Assembly: GCA_902363335.1 (NCBI GenBank)
Contig: CABIZV010000008.1
Span: 218,083 to 282,082, forward strand
DNA: 64,000 nucleotides
From: Enterobacteriaceae bacterium
GTDB taxonomy: Bacteria; Pseudomonadota; Gammaproteobacteria; Enterobacterales; Enterobacteriaceae
Direction: 5' to 3'
This document shows, one piece after another, positions 24,447 to 33,588 of this stretch. The position numbers and the translations under genes are program-made. Every line of letters starts with the position of its first letter. The stretch's first letter is position 1. The notes below the pieces were generated by a model. That model was not told where the DNA came from. It did not search any database and was given only the letters and a program-made list of their open reading frames with translations.

Positions 24447-26621
24447 ATGAGCGCTATCTCCCTGATCCAACCGGATCGCGACCTTTTCTCCTGGCCGCAA
24501 TATTGGGCCGCCTGCTTTGGGCCGGCACCGTTTTTGCCGATGTCACGCGAAGAGATGGATCAACTTGGCTGGGATAGCTGCGATATTATTCTGGTGACGG
24601 GCGACGCCTATGTCGACCACCCAAGTTTTGGCATGGCGATTTGTGGTCGTATGCTGGAAGCGCAGGGCTTCCGCGTGGGGATCATCGCGCAGCCTGACTG
24701 GAACAGCAAAGATGATTTTATGCGTCTGGGCAAACCGAATCTGTTCTTCGGCGTCACCGCTGGCAACATGGACTCGATGATTAACCGTTATACCGCAGAC
24801 CGCAAGCTGCGTCATGACGATGCTTACACCCCGGATAACGTCGCGGGCAAACGCCCGGATCGCGCCACGCTGGTTTACACCCAACGCTGTAAAGAGGCGT
24901 GGAAAGATGTGCCGGTTATCCTCGGCGGTATTGAAGCCAGCCTGCGCCGTACCGCGCACTACGACTACTGGTCTGATACCGTGCGCCGCTCCGTATTGGT
25001 GGATTCCAAGGCTGATATGCTGATGTTCGGTAACGGCGAGCGTCCGCTTGTCGAGGTCGCCCATCGTCTGGCTGCCGGTGAACCTATCGGCCATATCCGC
25101 GACGTGCGTAACACCGCCATCATGGTGAAAGAAGCGCTGCCGGGGTGGAGCGGGGTGGATTCCACCCGTCTCGACACACCGGGCAAAATCGATCCTATTC
25201 CGCATCCGTACGGCGAAGATCTGCCTTGCGCCGATAACAAAACCGTTGCGCCACAAAAACAAGAAGCCAAGCGCGTGACCGTTCAGCCAGCGCGCCCGAA
25301 GCCGTGGGAAAAAACTTACGTCCTGCTGCCGTCTTTTGAGAAGGTAAAAGGCGACAAAGTTCTTTATGCCCATGCGTCGCGTATTCTGCACCATGAAACC
25401 AACCCAGGCTGTGCGCGTGCGCTGATGCAAAAACACGGTGAGCGCTATATCTGGGTCAACCCGCCGGCTATTCCGCTGTCGACCGAAGAGATGGATAGCG
25501 TGTTCGCTCTGCCGTACAAGCGTATTCCGCATCCATCATATGGCAACGCCCGCATCCCGGCTTACGAGATGATCCGCTTCTCGATTAACATCATGCGCGG
25601 CTGCTTTGGCGGGTGTTCTTTCTGTTCGATTACCGAGCATGAAGGGCGCATTATTCAGAGTCGTTCAGAAGATTCGATCGTCAATGAAATTGAAGCGATT
25701 CGCGACACGGTGCCCGGCTTTACCGGCATTATCTCCGATCTTGGCGGCCCAACGGCCAACATGTATATGCTGCGCTGTAAGTCTCCGCGCGCGGAGCAAA
25801 CCTGTCGTCGTCTGTCCTGTGTCTATCCGAGTATTTGCGAGCATATGGACACCAACCACGAACCGACGATCAATCTCTACCGCCGCGCTCGTGACCTGAA
25901 AGGGATTAAAAAGATCCTTATCGCTTCCGGCGTACGTTATGACATTGCCGTAGAAGATCCGCGCTATATCAAAGAGCTGGCGACGCACCACGTCGGCGGC
26001 TATCTGAAGATCGCCCCGGAACATACCGAGGCAGGGCCATTGTCGAAGATGATGAAGCCGGGAATGGGCAGCTATGATCGCTTCAAAGAACTGTTTGATA
26101 CCTACTCAAAGCAGGCGGGTAAAGAGCAGTATCTGATCCCGTACTTTATCTCGGCTCATCCGGGGACGCGTGATGAAGATATGGTGAATCTGGCGCTGTG
26201 GCTGAAACAGCGACGTTTCCGCCTGGATCAGGTGCAGAACTTCTATCCGTCGCCGCTGGCGAACTCAACCACCATGTATTACACCGGCAAGAACCCGCTG
26301 AGTAAGATTAGCTATAAGAGTGAAGATGTGGTGATCCCGAAAGGTGATAAACAGCGTCGTCTGCACAAAGCGTTGCTGCGCTACCACGATCCGGCTAACT
26401 GGCCGCTGATTCGCCAGGCGCTGGAAAATATGGGTAAAAAGCACCTTATCGGCAGCCGTCGCGATTGTCTGGTACCGGCACCGACAATTGAGGAAATGCG
26501 TGAAGCCCGTCGCCAGAATCGTCATACGCGTCCGGCGCTGACCAAGCACACGCCGGTAGAACATCAGCGCCAGACGCCGAAAGTCCCGGCGAAAAAGCGC
26601 GTGAAAACCGCATCACGCTAA
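24447..26621 (+). CDS. ygiQ: YgiQ radical SAM protein
   Basis: This large radical SAM protein of the UPF0313 family has 724 residues. The N-terminal DUF3497-like/B12-binding-like part is followed by the CxxxCxxC cluster motif MRGCFGGCSFCSITEHEGR near residue 385, then the TIM-barrel region with EDPRYIKELATHHVGGYLKIAPEHTE and a basic C-terminal tail. Its substrate is unknown to me. It is conserved next to ftsP in E. coli. Confidence 0.94.
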   Translation: MSAISLIQPDRDLFSWPQYWAACFGPAPFLPMSREEMDQLGWDSCDIILVTGDAYVDHPSFGMAICGRMLEAQGFRVGIIAQPDWNSKDDFMRLGKPNLFFGVTAGNMDSMINRYTADRKLRHDDAYTPDNVAGKRPDRATLVYTQRCKEAWKDVPVILGGIEASLRRTAHYDYWSDTVRRSVLVDSKADMLMFGNGERPLVEVAHRLAAGEPIGHIRDVRNTAIMVKEALPGWSGVDSTRLDTPGKIDPIPHPYGEDLPCADNKTVAPQKQEAKRVTVQPARPKPWEKTYVLLPSFEKVKGDKVLYAHASRILHHETNPGCARALMQKHGERYIWVNPPAIPLSTEEMDSVFALPYKRIPHPSYGNARIPAYEMIRFSINIMRGCFGGCSFCSITEHEGRIIQSRSEDSIVNEIEAIRDTVPGFTGIISDLGGPTANMYMLRCKSPRAEQTCRRLSCVYPSICEHMDTNHEPTINLYRRARDLKGIKKILIASGVRYDIAVEDPRYIKELATHHVGGYLKIAPEHTEAGPLSKMMKPGMGSYDRFKELFDTYSKQAGKEQYLIPYFISAHPGTRDEDMVNLALWLKQRRFRLDQVQNFYPSPLANSTTMYYTGKNPLSKISYKSEDVVIPKGDKQRRLHKALLRYHDPANWPLIRQALENMGKKHLIGSRRDCLVPAPTIEEMREARRQNRHTRPALTKHTPVEHQRQTPKVPAKKRVKTASR

Positions 26622-26635
26622 TCGGCTCGTTGCTG

Positions 26636-26677
26636 AAAAAAAGGAGTGGAGCCTGAGCGGCTGCCACTCCTTTTTTA
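26636..26677. terminator. bidirectional terminator between ygiQ and yqhH
   Basis: GGAGTGG (26643-26649) pairs with CCACTCC (26664-26670), preceded by A7 and followed by T6, so it can serve both ygiQ and the convergent yqhGH transcript. Confidence 0.88.
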
Positions 26678-26705
26678 TTTCTGAGATAGCCACATCCTCA
26701 CTGGG

Positions 26706-26957
26706 TTAGAGGCTACACCAGCAATCCAGATACTCATTCACATCAAGACGATAGTTGGCGCGATTGGCGTCCGCTTTCGCCTTTTGAACTTCCGGCTGGA
26801 GAACCCTGAGGTCTTGTCGTAGCCGCTCGGCCCTTAATTTTAGCGCGCTGATATCGGCTGAAAGTTTATCGATTTGCTGCTTCTCGAGTGAATTATTGTT
26901 TGCGCAGCCTGCGAGCAGCGTCAGCATCGCAAGACTCATGATTAGCCGTTTCTTCAT
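26706..26957 (-). CDS. yqhH: YqhH, Lpp-like lipoprotein
   Basis: This 83-residue outer-membrane lipoprotein related to Braun's lipoprotein has a lipobox LLAGC near residue 18, followed by coiled-coil heptads (QIDKLSADISALKLRAERL to KADANRANYRLD). The end YLDCWCSL lacks the terminal Lys that Lpp uses for peptidoglycan linkage. The ATG overlaps the yqhG stop by 4 nt, so the two genes are coupled. Confidence 0.9.
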   Translation of the reverse strand: MKKRLIMSLAMLTLLAGCANNNSLEKQQIDKLSADISALKLRAERLRQDLRVLQPEVQKAKADANRANYRLDVNEYLDCWCSL

Positions 26958-27883
26958 TTGTTTCCTTTCTCCATTTTTGCCGTTGTGGCACGTATCTGCG
27001 CGAGCAGGCTGCCACTGGGCAAACGAATAATGTCAGCGACCATCCAGTCGCCGTCGACGCGCTGTAGCTTAATCTCCTGGGCAAGTGACGCGTCTTTCGC
27101 GTCCTCTCCGAGCGTGAGCTGAACATGAATCCGTGCGCTATTGGGTGTGCTTGCAATTAAACGCAATTCGTCGAGACTGACAAATTGCGTTTCAATACAG
27201 TTGCACAGAGGATTGGCGTAGAGGAAAAGCTCGTCATGGCTTCTGTCCGCGCCCATTTGTGAAACCGCTAGTTTGTAGTCCTCAATGGCCTGGCGATAGT
27301 CGGGAGCAAGCACCCATGTCCATGGCCAGGTGTTATCGCTAAGGTGCTCGAACAGCGCGCGGACGTAATCTTGCGGCAACTCTCTTTGTAATGCGGCAAG
27401 CGTGGCGAGCTTTTGCTGGTTATCGCCATTGAGCAGTTGGTACAGACTGTTTTGTCCGTTGTGAATGTCATCAATGACCCAGTGATTATCTTCAACAATC
27501 AGGTTGAGGGTCTGAGTTATGCTATCGCTGTTGGCTTTAAACGGCCGAAAACGGACGGTGGCGTCGACGCGCTCGGCGTCTTTTGGCGTGAGGGTGATTT
27601 TTTCCAGCACCAGATTGTCAAAGTCCTGGCAGTTGCATACAGGATCGTAATCCAGCGACCCCACATCGCCCGGTAGAGCGAGCTGTTCATCGAGCTTAAT
27701 GGCCTGATTCATCCGAGCAGAGACCTGAGTACCGCCAAACATGACGGGGGTGCTGCGATCGCTATAGGGCTGATAAATCTGCCTGATGGTCTGTTCGGGT
27801 GAGAGCGGCGGCGTGCCTGCCTGCGCTGTCGCGGTCAGAAGAGTGAAAATAAGCAGCAACGGCCATGTCGCCAGTGATTTCAT
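26954..27883 (-). CDS. yqhG: YqhG, periplasmic DUF3828 protein
   Basis: This 309-residue protein has an N-terminal signal peptide ending TAQA before GTPPLSPEQTI. Two similar halves are visible: FDNLVLEKITLTPKDAERVDATVRF and ETQFVSLDELRLIASTPNSARIHVQL, each with a nearby CNC motif (VCNCQDF, LCNCIET). They suggest a duplicated DUF3828-like domain with paired cysteines. E. coli YqhG has been reported to influence type 1 fimbria expression; its biochemical role is unknown. It is upstream of and coupled to yqhH. Confidence 0.9.
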   Translation of the reverse strand: MKSLATWPLLLIFTLLTATAQAGTPPLSPEQTIRQIYQPYSDRSTPVMFGGTQVSARMNQAIKLDEQLALPGDVGSLDYDPVCNCQDFDNLVLEKITLTPKDAERVDATVRFRPFKANSDSITQTLNLIVEDNHWVIDDIHNGQNSLYQLLNGDNQQKLATLAALQRELPQDYVRALFEHLSDNTWPWTWVLAPDYRQAIEDYKLAVSQMGADRSHDELFLYANPLCNCIETQFVSLDELRLIASTPNSARIHVQLTLGEDAKDASLAQEIKLQRVDGDWMVADIIRLPSGSLLAQIRATTAKMEKGNK

Positions 27884-27990
27884 AGGGGCATCCCTGATGG
27901 TGAAAAGTCATCCAGCAGGTTAGCAACGGCGAGCGCAGGAAGGGTATTGATAATTTCTGAAAATGCCCGGCAAGCGCCGGGCTTATGGGG

Positions 27991-28818
27991 TTAACCGCCG
28001 AATTGATCCGGATCCGGGCCTAAACGTTTGCCCTTGTCGAGGGCGGTGAGGTCAGCCAACTCGTCTTTATCCAGACGGAAGTTCCAGACATCAAAGTTTT
28101 CGGCAATACGCGATGGGGTGACCGATTTCGGAATCACCACCAGACCGTTGTCGAGGTGCCAGCGAATAACAATCTGCGCCGGGGTTTTAGCGTATTTTTC
28201 CGCCAGTTTATGAATAATCTTCTGGTCGAAAACGCCCTCGCCGCCCTGTGCCAGCGGACTCCAGGATTCGGTCTGAATCTTGTGCGTGGCGTTCCAGGCA
28301 TGCAACTGACGTTGCTGCATTAGCGGATGAAGCTCAATCTGGTTAATCACCGGCGCGACGCCAGTCTCATCAATCAGCCGCTGCAGATGCGGTATCTGGA
28401 AGTTACACACGCCGATGCTCTTCACCAGCCCCTGCTTTTGCAGCTCGATAAGCCCTTTCCAGGCTTCGACATAATGATCGATTGCCGGGACGGGCCAATG
28501 GATCAAATAGAGATCAAGATAGTCGAGCTTAAGCTGTTCCAGACTCTCCTGAAGCGCCTCGGCAGGGCGCAGATGCGCATCATTCCAGAGCTTGGAGGTG
28601 ATGAACAGATCTTCACGGGGGATGCCCGCGGTGCTGATAGCTTGACCAACTCCCGACTCGTTTTTGTATGCGGCGGCGGTATCAATAGACCGGTAGCCCA
28701 CCTCGACAGCCTTATGGACTGCGGTGATGACCTCTTCGTTGCTAGCCTGCCATACGCCCAGGCCTAACTGCGGCATTACATTGCCATCGTGCAGCTTAAT
28801 CACGGTTGGATGTGTCAT
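27991..28818 (-). CDS. dkgA: 2,5-diketo-D-gluconate reductase A / methylglyoxal reductase
   Basis: This NADPH-dependent aldo-keto reductase (AKR5) has 275 residues. The catalytic tetrad region includes Asp and Tyr in RSIDTAAAYKNE, Lys in LFITSKLWND and His in YLIHWPVP. The C-terminal cofactor motif VVIPKSVTPSRIAENFDVW is present. It acts on diketogluconate and on small aldehydes such as methylglyoxal. It is downstream of yqhD on the same strand, with a hairpin between, and is part of the YqhC-controlled pair. Confidence 0.96.
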   Translation of the reverse strand: MTHPTVIKLHDGNVMPQLGLGVWQASNEEVITAVHKAVEVGYRSIDTAAAYKNESGVGQAISTAGIPREDLFITSKLWNDAHLRPAEALQESLEQLKLDYLDLYLIHWPVPAIDHYVEAWKGLIELQKQGLVKSIGVCNFQIPHLQRLIDETGVAPVINQIELHPLMQQRQLHAWNATHKIQTESWSPLAQGGEGVFDQKIIHKLAEKYAKTPAQIVIRWHLDNGLVVIPKSVTPSRIAENFDVWNFRLDKDELADLTALDKGKRLGPDPDQFGG

Positions 28819-28838
28819 GCATTTCTCCTTTTCACGAG

Positions 28839-28862
28839 CTTCCCGGCGCTGGCGCCGGGAAG
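28839..28862 (-). other. intercistronic hairpin between yqhD and dkgA
   Basis: CTTCCCGGCGC (28839-28849) is the exact complement of GCGCCGGGAAG (28852-28862), an 11-bp stem with almost no loop. With no T-run, it is probably an mRNA-stability or processing element within the yqhD-dkgA transcript. Confidence 0.6.
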
Positions 28863-28920
28863 GTTTGTAGGATCAAGTTTGGTCCAAATATGCAAAAACG
28901 AAAAGTTTAGCGGATAAGGA

Positions 28921-30084
28921 TTAACGTGCTGCTTCGTAAATACGACGGCTCACGTCGAGGGTAATATCCTGATTTTCACCCAGTTTGGTCATACCGTGTT
29001 CTTCGAGTTTTTTCAGCAGTGCCGGGATTGAGCTGCCGTCCAGACCGTAGTCAGACAAGCGAGTCGGTACGCCCATTTTTTCGAAGAAGCTGCGGGTTGC
29101 GGCGATAGCAGCGTCGATACGCGCATCGTCAGAACCTTCGGTAATGTTCCACACGCGTTCGGCGTATTGCAGCAGCTTAGCGCGCTTGGTATCACGTTTT
29201 TCATTCCACAGAGAAGGCAGAACGATAGCCAGCGTTTGGGCGTGATCCAGACCGTGCATCGCGGTCAGTTCGTGGCCCAGCATATGGGTCGCCCAGTCCT
29301 GCGGAACGCCTGCGCCAATCAGACCGTTCAGCGCCTGGGTGGCAGCCCACATGATGTTAGCGCGTACGGCGTAGTTTTCGGGCTCCTGCAGCGCTTTCGG
29401 GCCGTCTTCAATCAGCGTCAGCAAAATGCCTTCCGCAAAGCGATCCTGAATTTTGCCATCGACCGGATAGGTGACGTACTGTTCAACGGTGTGAACAAAG
29501 GCGTCAACCACGCCGTTTGCCACCTGACGTGGAGGCAGAGTGTAGGTGTAAACCGGGTCAAGAATGGCGAATACCGGCTGCACGTGCGGTGACATAAACG
29601 CACGTTTGTCACCGGTGGTTTTGCGTGAAACCACGGCACCTTTGTTGGATTCGGAACCGGTAGCTGGCAGCGTCAACACTGAGCCCATTGGGATTGCGCT
29701 GGTGACATTGCTGCCGTAGGTTTCCAGAATTTCCCACGGGTCGACGTTGACGTCGTAGTGGGCCGCTGCCGCGATAAATTTGGTCCCGTCGAGTACCGAA
29801 CCGCCGCCGACGGCAAGCAGGAAGGTCACTTTCTGTTCGCGGGCAATTTTCACCGCGTTCATCAGCGTCTCGTATGATGGGTTAGGCTCGATGCCGCCAA
29901 ACTCCAGTACGTCCAGGCCTTTTAAAGCCTCCAGTACCTGGTCCAGCACGCCGGTTTTTTTCACGCTGCCGCCGCCGTAGGTGACCAGAACGCGGGCGTC
30001 AGCCGGGATTTGCGCGCGCAGATTTTCGATGGCGCCTTTGCCGAACAGAATGCGGGTTGGGGTGTGAAGATCAAAATTAAACAT
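28921..30084 (-). CDS. yqhD: YqhD NADPH-dependent aldehyde reductase
   Basis: This iron-type alcohol dehydrogenase of 387 residues reduces short and lipid-derived aldehydes with NADPH. The cofactor motif GGGSVLDGTKFIAA and the metal-site region (NGVVDAFVHTVEQY, GHELTAMHGLDHAQTLAIV) match E. coli YqhD. It is divergent from its activator yqhC across about 190 bp. Expression is probably induced by electrophilic aldehydes, as in E. coli. Confidence 0.97.
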   Translation of the reverse strand: MFNFDLHTPTRILFGKGAIENLRAQIPADARVLVTYGGGSVKKTGVLDQVLEALKGLDVLEFGGIEPNPSYETLMNAVKIAREQKVTFLLAVGGGSVLDGTKFIAAAAHYDVNVDPWEILETYGSNVTSAIPMGSVLTLPATGSESNKGAVVSRKTTGDKRAFMSPHVQPVFAILDPVYTYTLPPRQVANGVVDAFVHTVEQYVTYPVDGKIQDRFAEGILLTLIEDGPKALQEPENYAVRANIMWAATQALNGLIGAGVPQDWATHMLGHELTAMHGLDHAQTLAIVLPSLWNEKRDTKRAKLLQYAERVWNITEGSDDARIDAAIAATRSFFEKMGVPTRLSDYGLDGSSIPALLKKLEEHGMTKLGENQDITLDVSRRIYEAAR

Positions 30085-30278
30085 GGCTCGTTCCCTTATT
30101 GGTGGGTAAAACGTAGGCGGTGAGATGTCCCGCCGAATGACATCATTGTGGTCTTAGCGGGTGCAGCCCTCAATGCACATTTCTGCGTTTGTCTTGCCTA
30201 TTTCTCCATAGTGCTGGAGAAATACGTTAATCACAGCCAGAATGTCAGCGTCGTAAAAGGTCACTGGAGCGTTCGTTG

Positions 30279-31169
30279 ATGAATCGCGAAGATATCTGTG
30301 CACTGCTCACAGAAAAAATTAAGCAGTTGAAAAATAAAGAACAAAGTATTAATTCCCTGCTGCCGGATATCCAGCTTCTTTACGGTACACAGCCCTATGG
30401 ACGCACGCCGGTGATGTACCGGCCAGGCATCGTGTTTCTCTTTTCCGGCTATAAAATCGGTTATATCAACGAGCGCACCTTCCGCTACGATGCGAATGAA
30501 TATCTGTTGCTCACCGTACCTTTACCCTTCGAATGTGAAACTTTTGCGACCGAGGACGCGCCATTGGCCGGATTACGCGTTGATGTCGATATTTTGCAGT
30601 TGCAGGAACTGCTGATGGATATCGGTGAAGATCCGCTATTTCGTCCGGGGATGGCGGAAAGCGGCATCAACTCCGCCACGCTGTCAGAGGAAATTCTCTG
30701 TGCCGCTGAACGCTTGCTGGATGTCATGGAGCGGCCGTTGGATGCGCGTATTCTGGGTAAACAGATTGTGCGTGAGATGCTCTACCATGTGCTGATTGGC
30801 CCGCGCGGCGGAGCGTTGATGGCGCTGGTTAGCCGTCAAACGCATTTCAGCCAAATCAGCCGGGTGCTAAAACGTATTGAGGGCCAGTACACCGAAGCGT
30901 TGAGCGTTGACCAGCTGGCCGCCGAGGCGAATATGAGTTTGTCGGCGTTCCACCATAATTTTAAAGCGGTGACCAGCACCTCGCCGCTGCAGTATCTGAA
31001 AGCCTATCGCCTGCACAAAGCCAGAATGATGATGGTGCATGATGGTCTGAAGGCCAGCGCGGCGGCAATGCAGGTGGGGTATGAAAGTGCCTCACAGTTT
31101 AGCCGTGAGTTTAAGCGCTATTTCGGCATAACGCCGGGGGAAGATGCGGCAAGATTGCGCGGGATATAG
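30279..31169 (+). CDS. yqhC: YqhC, AraC-family activator of yqhD-dkgA
   Basis: This regulator of about 296 residues has an N-terminal AraC_N-type domain (LPDIQLLYGTQPYGRTPVMYRPGIVFLFSGYKIGY) and a C-terminal double HTH (SVDQLAAEANMSLSAFHHNFKAVTSTSPLQYLK, and ASAAAMQVGYESASQFSREFKRYFGITP). ATG 30279 is chosen; GGAG is nine bases upstream. In E. coli YqhC senses aldehydes through an N-terminal cysteine. Here the only cysteines in the N-terminal half are Cys9, in the ICALL stretch, and one in FECETFATED. Confidence 0.95.
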   Translation: MNREDICALLTEKIKQLKNKEQSINSLLPDIQLLYGTQPYGRTPVMYRPGIVFLFSGYKIGYINERTFRYDANEYLLLTVPLPFECETFATEDAPLAGLRVDVDILQLQELLMDIGEDPLFRPGMAESGINSATLSEEILCAAERLLDVMERPLDARILGKQIVREMLYHVLIGPRGGALMALVSRQTHFSQISRVLKRIEGQYTEALSVDQLAAEANMSLSAFHHNFKAVTSTSPLQYLKAYRLHKARMMMVHDGLKASAAAMQVGYESASQFSREFKRYFGITPGEDAARLRGI

Positions 31170-31177
31170 GGTGGGAC

Positions 31178-31316
31178 TAACCCCGGCGTCGCTGCGCTCG
31201 GCCGGGCTACCATTGAGTGTAGGCCGGATAAGGCAAAGCCGCCATCCGGCAATGTGCACGGTTATGCCTGATGGCGGCTTTGCCTTATCAGGCCTACGTG
31301 TTGTCAATGCACAAAG
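31178..31316. repeat. composite REP/BIME cluster
   Basis: A short element of the GTCGCTGCGCTCGGCCGGG family comes first. Two classic REP units follow in inverted order (TAGGCCGGATAAGGC...GCCGCCATCCGGC and GCCTGATGGCGGC...GCCTTATCAGGCCTA). It lies between the convergent genes yqhC and yghB. Confidence 0.85.
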
Positions 31317-31327
31317 TATCTACAACG

Positions 31328-31987
31328 TCAGGCGTCGCAGTATTTCTTCTTAATCACAACAAAGAGCGTTCCCAAAAGCCCCGCAACCAGCAGAACAATC
31401 GGCAGAATCATCAGACAGGTCATCACCTGGTCTTCGTGGCGTTTCACAAACGGAATCATGCTCAGCGCATAGCCCAGACCCGTCACCACCGCGACCCACA
31501 GCAGCGCGCTCAGCCAGTTGAACAACTGGAAGCGGCGATTCGGCAGCCCGGAAATGCCTGCCATGGTTGGCAGCAGCGTGCGAACGAACGCCAGGAAACG
31601 TCCCGCCAGCAACGCCAGCAACCCGTGACGGTCAAACATACAGGTTGCGCGCTGAAGATATTTATCCGGCAGTTGTGACATCCAGCCCTTAACGACACGG
31701 GTATTGCCCAGCCAGCGTCCCTGAAGATAGCTTAACCAGCAGCCAAGGCTTGCGGCGGCCGTCAGAATAATCAGCGTCGGCACGTAACCCATCACGCCCT
31801 TTGCAATAAGCGCCCCCGCCAGCAGCAACAGGCTATCACCGGGTAAAAAGGACGCGGGAAGCAGGCCGTTTTCCAGAAAAAGTGTGGCAAACATGACCAG
31901 ATAAACGATCCCCACGACGTGCGGATTCGCCAGAGCAGCAAAATCGTGCTGCCAAAGCGCGGCGACAATATCTTGAATTACGACCAT
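31328..31987 (-). CDS. yghB: YghB, DedA-family membrane protein
   Basis: This inner-membrane protein of 219 residues is a DedA/VTT-domain transporter. Together with YqjA it is needed for normal cell division, Tat export and drug and pH tolerance. The conserved motif LLPASFLPGDSLLLLAGALIAKG and the GRFLAFVRTLLPTMAGISGLPNRRF segment, with the functional arginines, are intact. The frame is open for 37 more codons upstream, but MVVIQDIVAALWQ is the conserved N-terminus. Confidence 0.96.
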   Translation of the reverse strand: MVVIQDIVAALWQHDFAALANPHVVGIVYLVMFATLFLENGLLPASFLPGDSLLLLAGALIAKGVMGYVPTLIILTAAASLGCWLSYLQGRWLGNTRVVKGWMSQLPDKYLQRATCMFDRHGLLALLAGRFLAFVRTLLPTMAGISGLPNRRFQLFNWLSALLWVAVVTGLGYALSMIPFVKRHEDQVMTCLMILPIVLLVAGLLGTLFVVIKKKYCDA

Positions 31988-32115
31988 GAACATTCCTGTG
32001 GAACAGCATTTTCGCCCATTGTACGCGCGAAAGATGAAGAACACCTTGATCGTGTGCGCAACAAATGAAGCGACGTTGTTCTGATTTACTGACAACAATG
32101 CGGGATTGGTTTACA

Positions 32116-32137
32116 CCCGGCGCCAGGCGACGCCGGG
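32116..32137. repeat. small REP-like hairpin
   Basis: CCCGGCG and CGCCGGG surround an 8-nt loop, between metC and yghB. Confidence 0.5.
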
Positions 32138-32149
32138 CTATAGGTTATG

Positions 32150-33337
32150 TTACACGATGCGTGAAAAGCCTGCTGATAAATCCGCAATCAGATCGTCAAC
32201 GTTTTCTAAACCGATATGAACGCGAATCAGGGTGCCCGTGAAATCAATTTTACCGTCGGGGCGAATGCTCTGTAGCTCTTCGGGCTGATTAGCCAGGATC
32301 AGCGACTCGAAGCCGCCCCACGAGTAAGCCATGCTGAACAAGGTGAAGTTGTCGAGGTAAGCGGCCAGTTCATCCTCGGTTAAATGCTTTTTGAGCACGA
32401 ATGAGAACAGGCCGCTGCTGCCCGTAAAATCACGTTTCCAGTATTCATGCCCTATACTGCCCACAAGGGCGGGGTGGTTGACGCGTTCAACCTGCGGCTG
32501 TTGCGCGAGCCATTCGGCGATTTTCAGGCTGCTCTCATGATGCTGGCGTAGGCGCACACCCAGCGTGCGCAGGCCACGGCTGGTCATGTAGGCGGTATCG
32601 GCGTCCAGCATCTGACCCATCAGGTAGGCGTTCTCACGCAGTTGCGCCCAGCACCGTTCGTTAGACACCGCGGTACCGACCATGGCGTCAGAATGGCCAA
32701 TCAGATACTTGGTGCCCGCCTGAATGGAGATATCGATGCCAAATTCCAGTGCTTTAAACAAAATACCGGCCGCCCACGTATTATCGATCATGATGATGGC
32801 GTCGGGGGCAACGCGACGCACGGCTGCAACGATCGCCGGAACGTCGTGCACTTCCATCGTGATAGAACCGGGTGATTCGAGGAACACTACTTTAGTATTG
32901 GGCTGAACCAGGGCGGCAATCTCGTCGCCAATCAGAGGATCGAACCAGCTGGTGGTCACGCCGAGTTTGCCGAGGATTTTGCTACAGAAATCCTGGGTCG
33001 GTTCGTAGGCGGTATTGGTCACCAGAATATGGTCGCCCTGCTCGACAAACGCCAGAATCGTATTTGCCACCGCCGCCGCTCCGCAGGGAAACAGCGCGCA
33101 GCCTGCGCCGCCTTCCAGCTCGCACATCGCCTCTTGCAAAGAGAAATGGGTCAGCGTACCGCGGCGGCCGTAAAACAGCTCGCCGTTAGCGCGGTTGTGC
33201 GTGGCATGCTTCTTGGCAGCCACCGTGTCAAAGACCAGCGATGAGGCACGCTGAATCACGCTGTTCACCGATCCTTGAGTAAATTTTTTGCTGCGTCCGG
33301 CGTTAACCAACGCGGTATCAAGGTGCTTATCTGCCAT
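32150..33337 (-). CDS. metC: cystathionine beta-lyase MetC
   Basis: MetC cleaves cystathionine to homocysteine, ammonia and pyruvate in methionine synthesis. The 395-residue PLP enzyme has the Cys/Met-metabolism fold. The PLP lysine lies in QAGTKYLIGHSDAM, and the YGRRGTLTH and LESPGSITMEVHDVP motifs are intact. MADKHLDTALVNAGR is used as the start; three codons upstream are also open. Two tandem MetJ boxes lie just upstream. Confidence 0.97.
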   Translation of the reverse strand: MADKHLDTALVNAGRSKKFTQGSVNSVIQRASSLVFDTVAAKKHATHNRANGELFYGRRGTLTHFSLQEAMCELEGGAGCALFPCGAAAVANTILAFVEQGDHILVTNTAYEPTQDFCSKILGKLGVTTSWFDPLIGDEIAALVQPNTKVVFLESPGSITMEVHDVPAIVAAVRRVAPDAIIMIDNTWAAGILFKALEFGIDISIQAGTKYLIGHSDAMVGTAVSNERCWAQLRENAYLMGQMLDADTAYMTSRGLRTLGVRLRQHHESSLKIAEWLAQQPQVERVNHPALVGSIGHEYWKRDFTGSSGLFSFVLKKHLTEDELAAYLDNFTLFSMAYSWGGFESLILANQPEELQSIRPDGKIDFTGTLIRVHIGLENVDDLIADLSAGFSRIV

Positions 33338-33356
33338 GTTTGTCATACCTATTTTT

Positions 33357-33372
33357 ATACGTCTGGACGTCT
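33357..33372 (-). promoter_or_regulatory. metC: tandem MetJ boxes upstream of metC
   Basis: ATACGTCT followed directly by GGACGTCT gives two adjacent 8-bp met boxes, close to the AGACGTCT consensus, 20 bp ahead of the metC start. MetJ with S-adenosylmethionine should repress metC here. Confidence 0.85.
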
Positions 33373-33511
33373 AAATTATCACGATTGCTGAGAGGGTGTA
33401 CCCTTTCCCATGCATACAGTAGAAAATTTTGCTTTAGCGCACGCAGAAAACTTTTTTACTGCGTAAGCGCAAGGAAAATAAGTGTGATTTAGGTCAATAT
33501 GCAAATACTAA

Positions 33512-33526
33512 TGAGAACTACTATCA
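33512..33526 (+). promoter_or_regulatory. exbB: Fur box upstream of exbB
   Basis: TGAGAAC-T-ACTATCA matches 11 of 14 positions of the 7-1-7 Fur repeat TGATAAT-N-ATTATCA. It lies about 60 bp before exbB, fitting the known iron control of exbBD. Confidence 0.75.
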
Positions 33527-33588
33527 ATTCGAGGTTTTTTTGATATTATTGTGCTCAGATTTTGTGATTTATGTCCTGGAGATACACA

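Noticed and set aside
24543..25532. Long antisense open frame within ygiQ (329 codons)
   Set aside because: It lies fully opposite a well-conserved gene and its product is Arg/His-rich and without family features, as expected of a shadow frame in GC-rich DNA. The same holds for the 232-codon frame opposite dctM (8459-9157).
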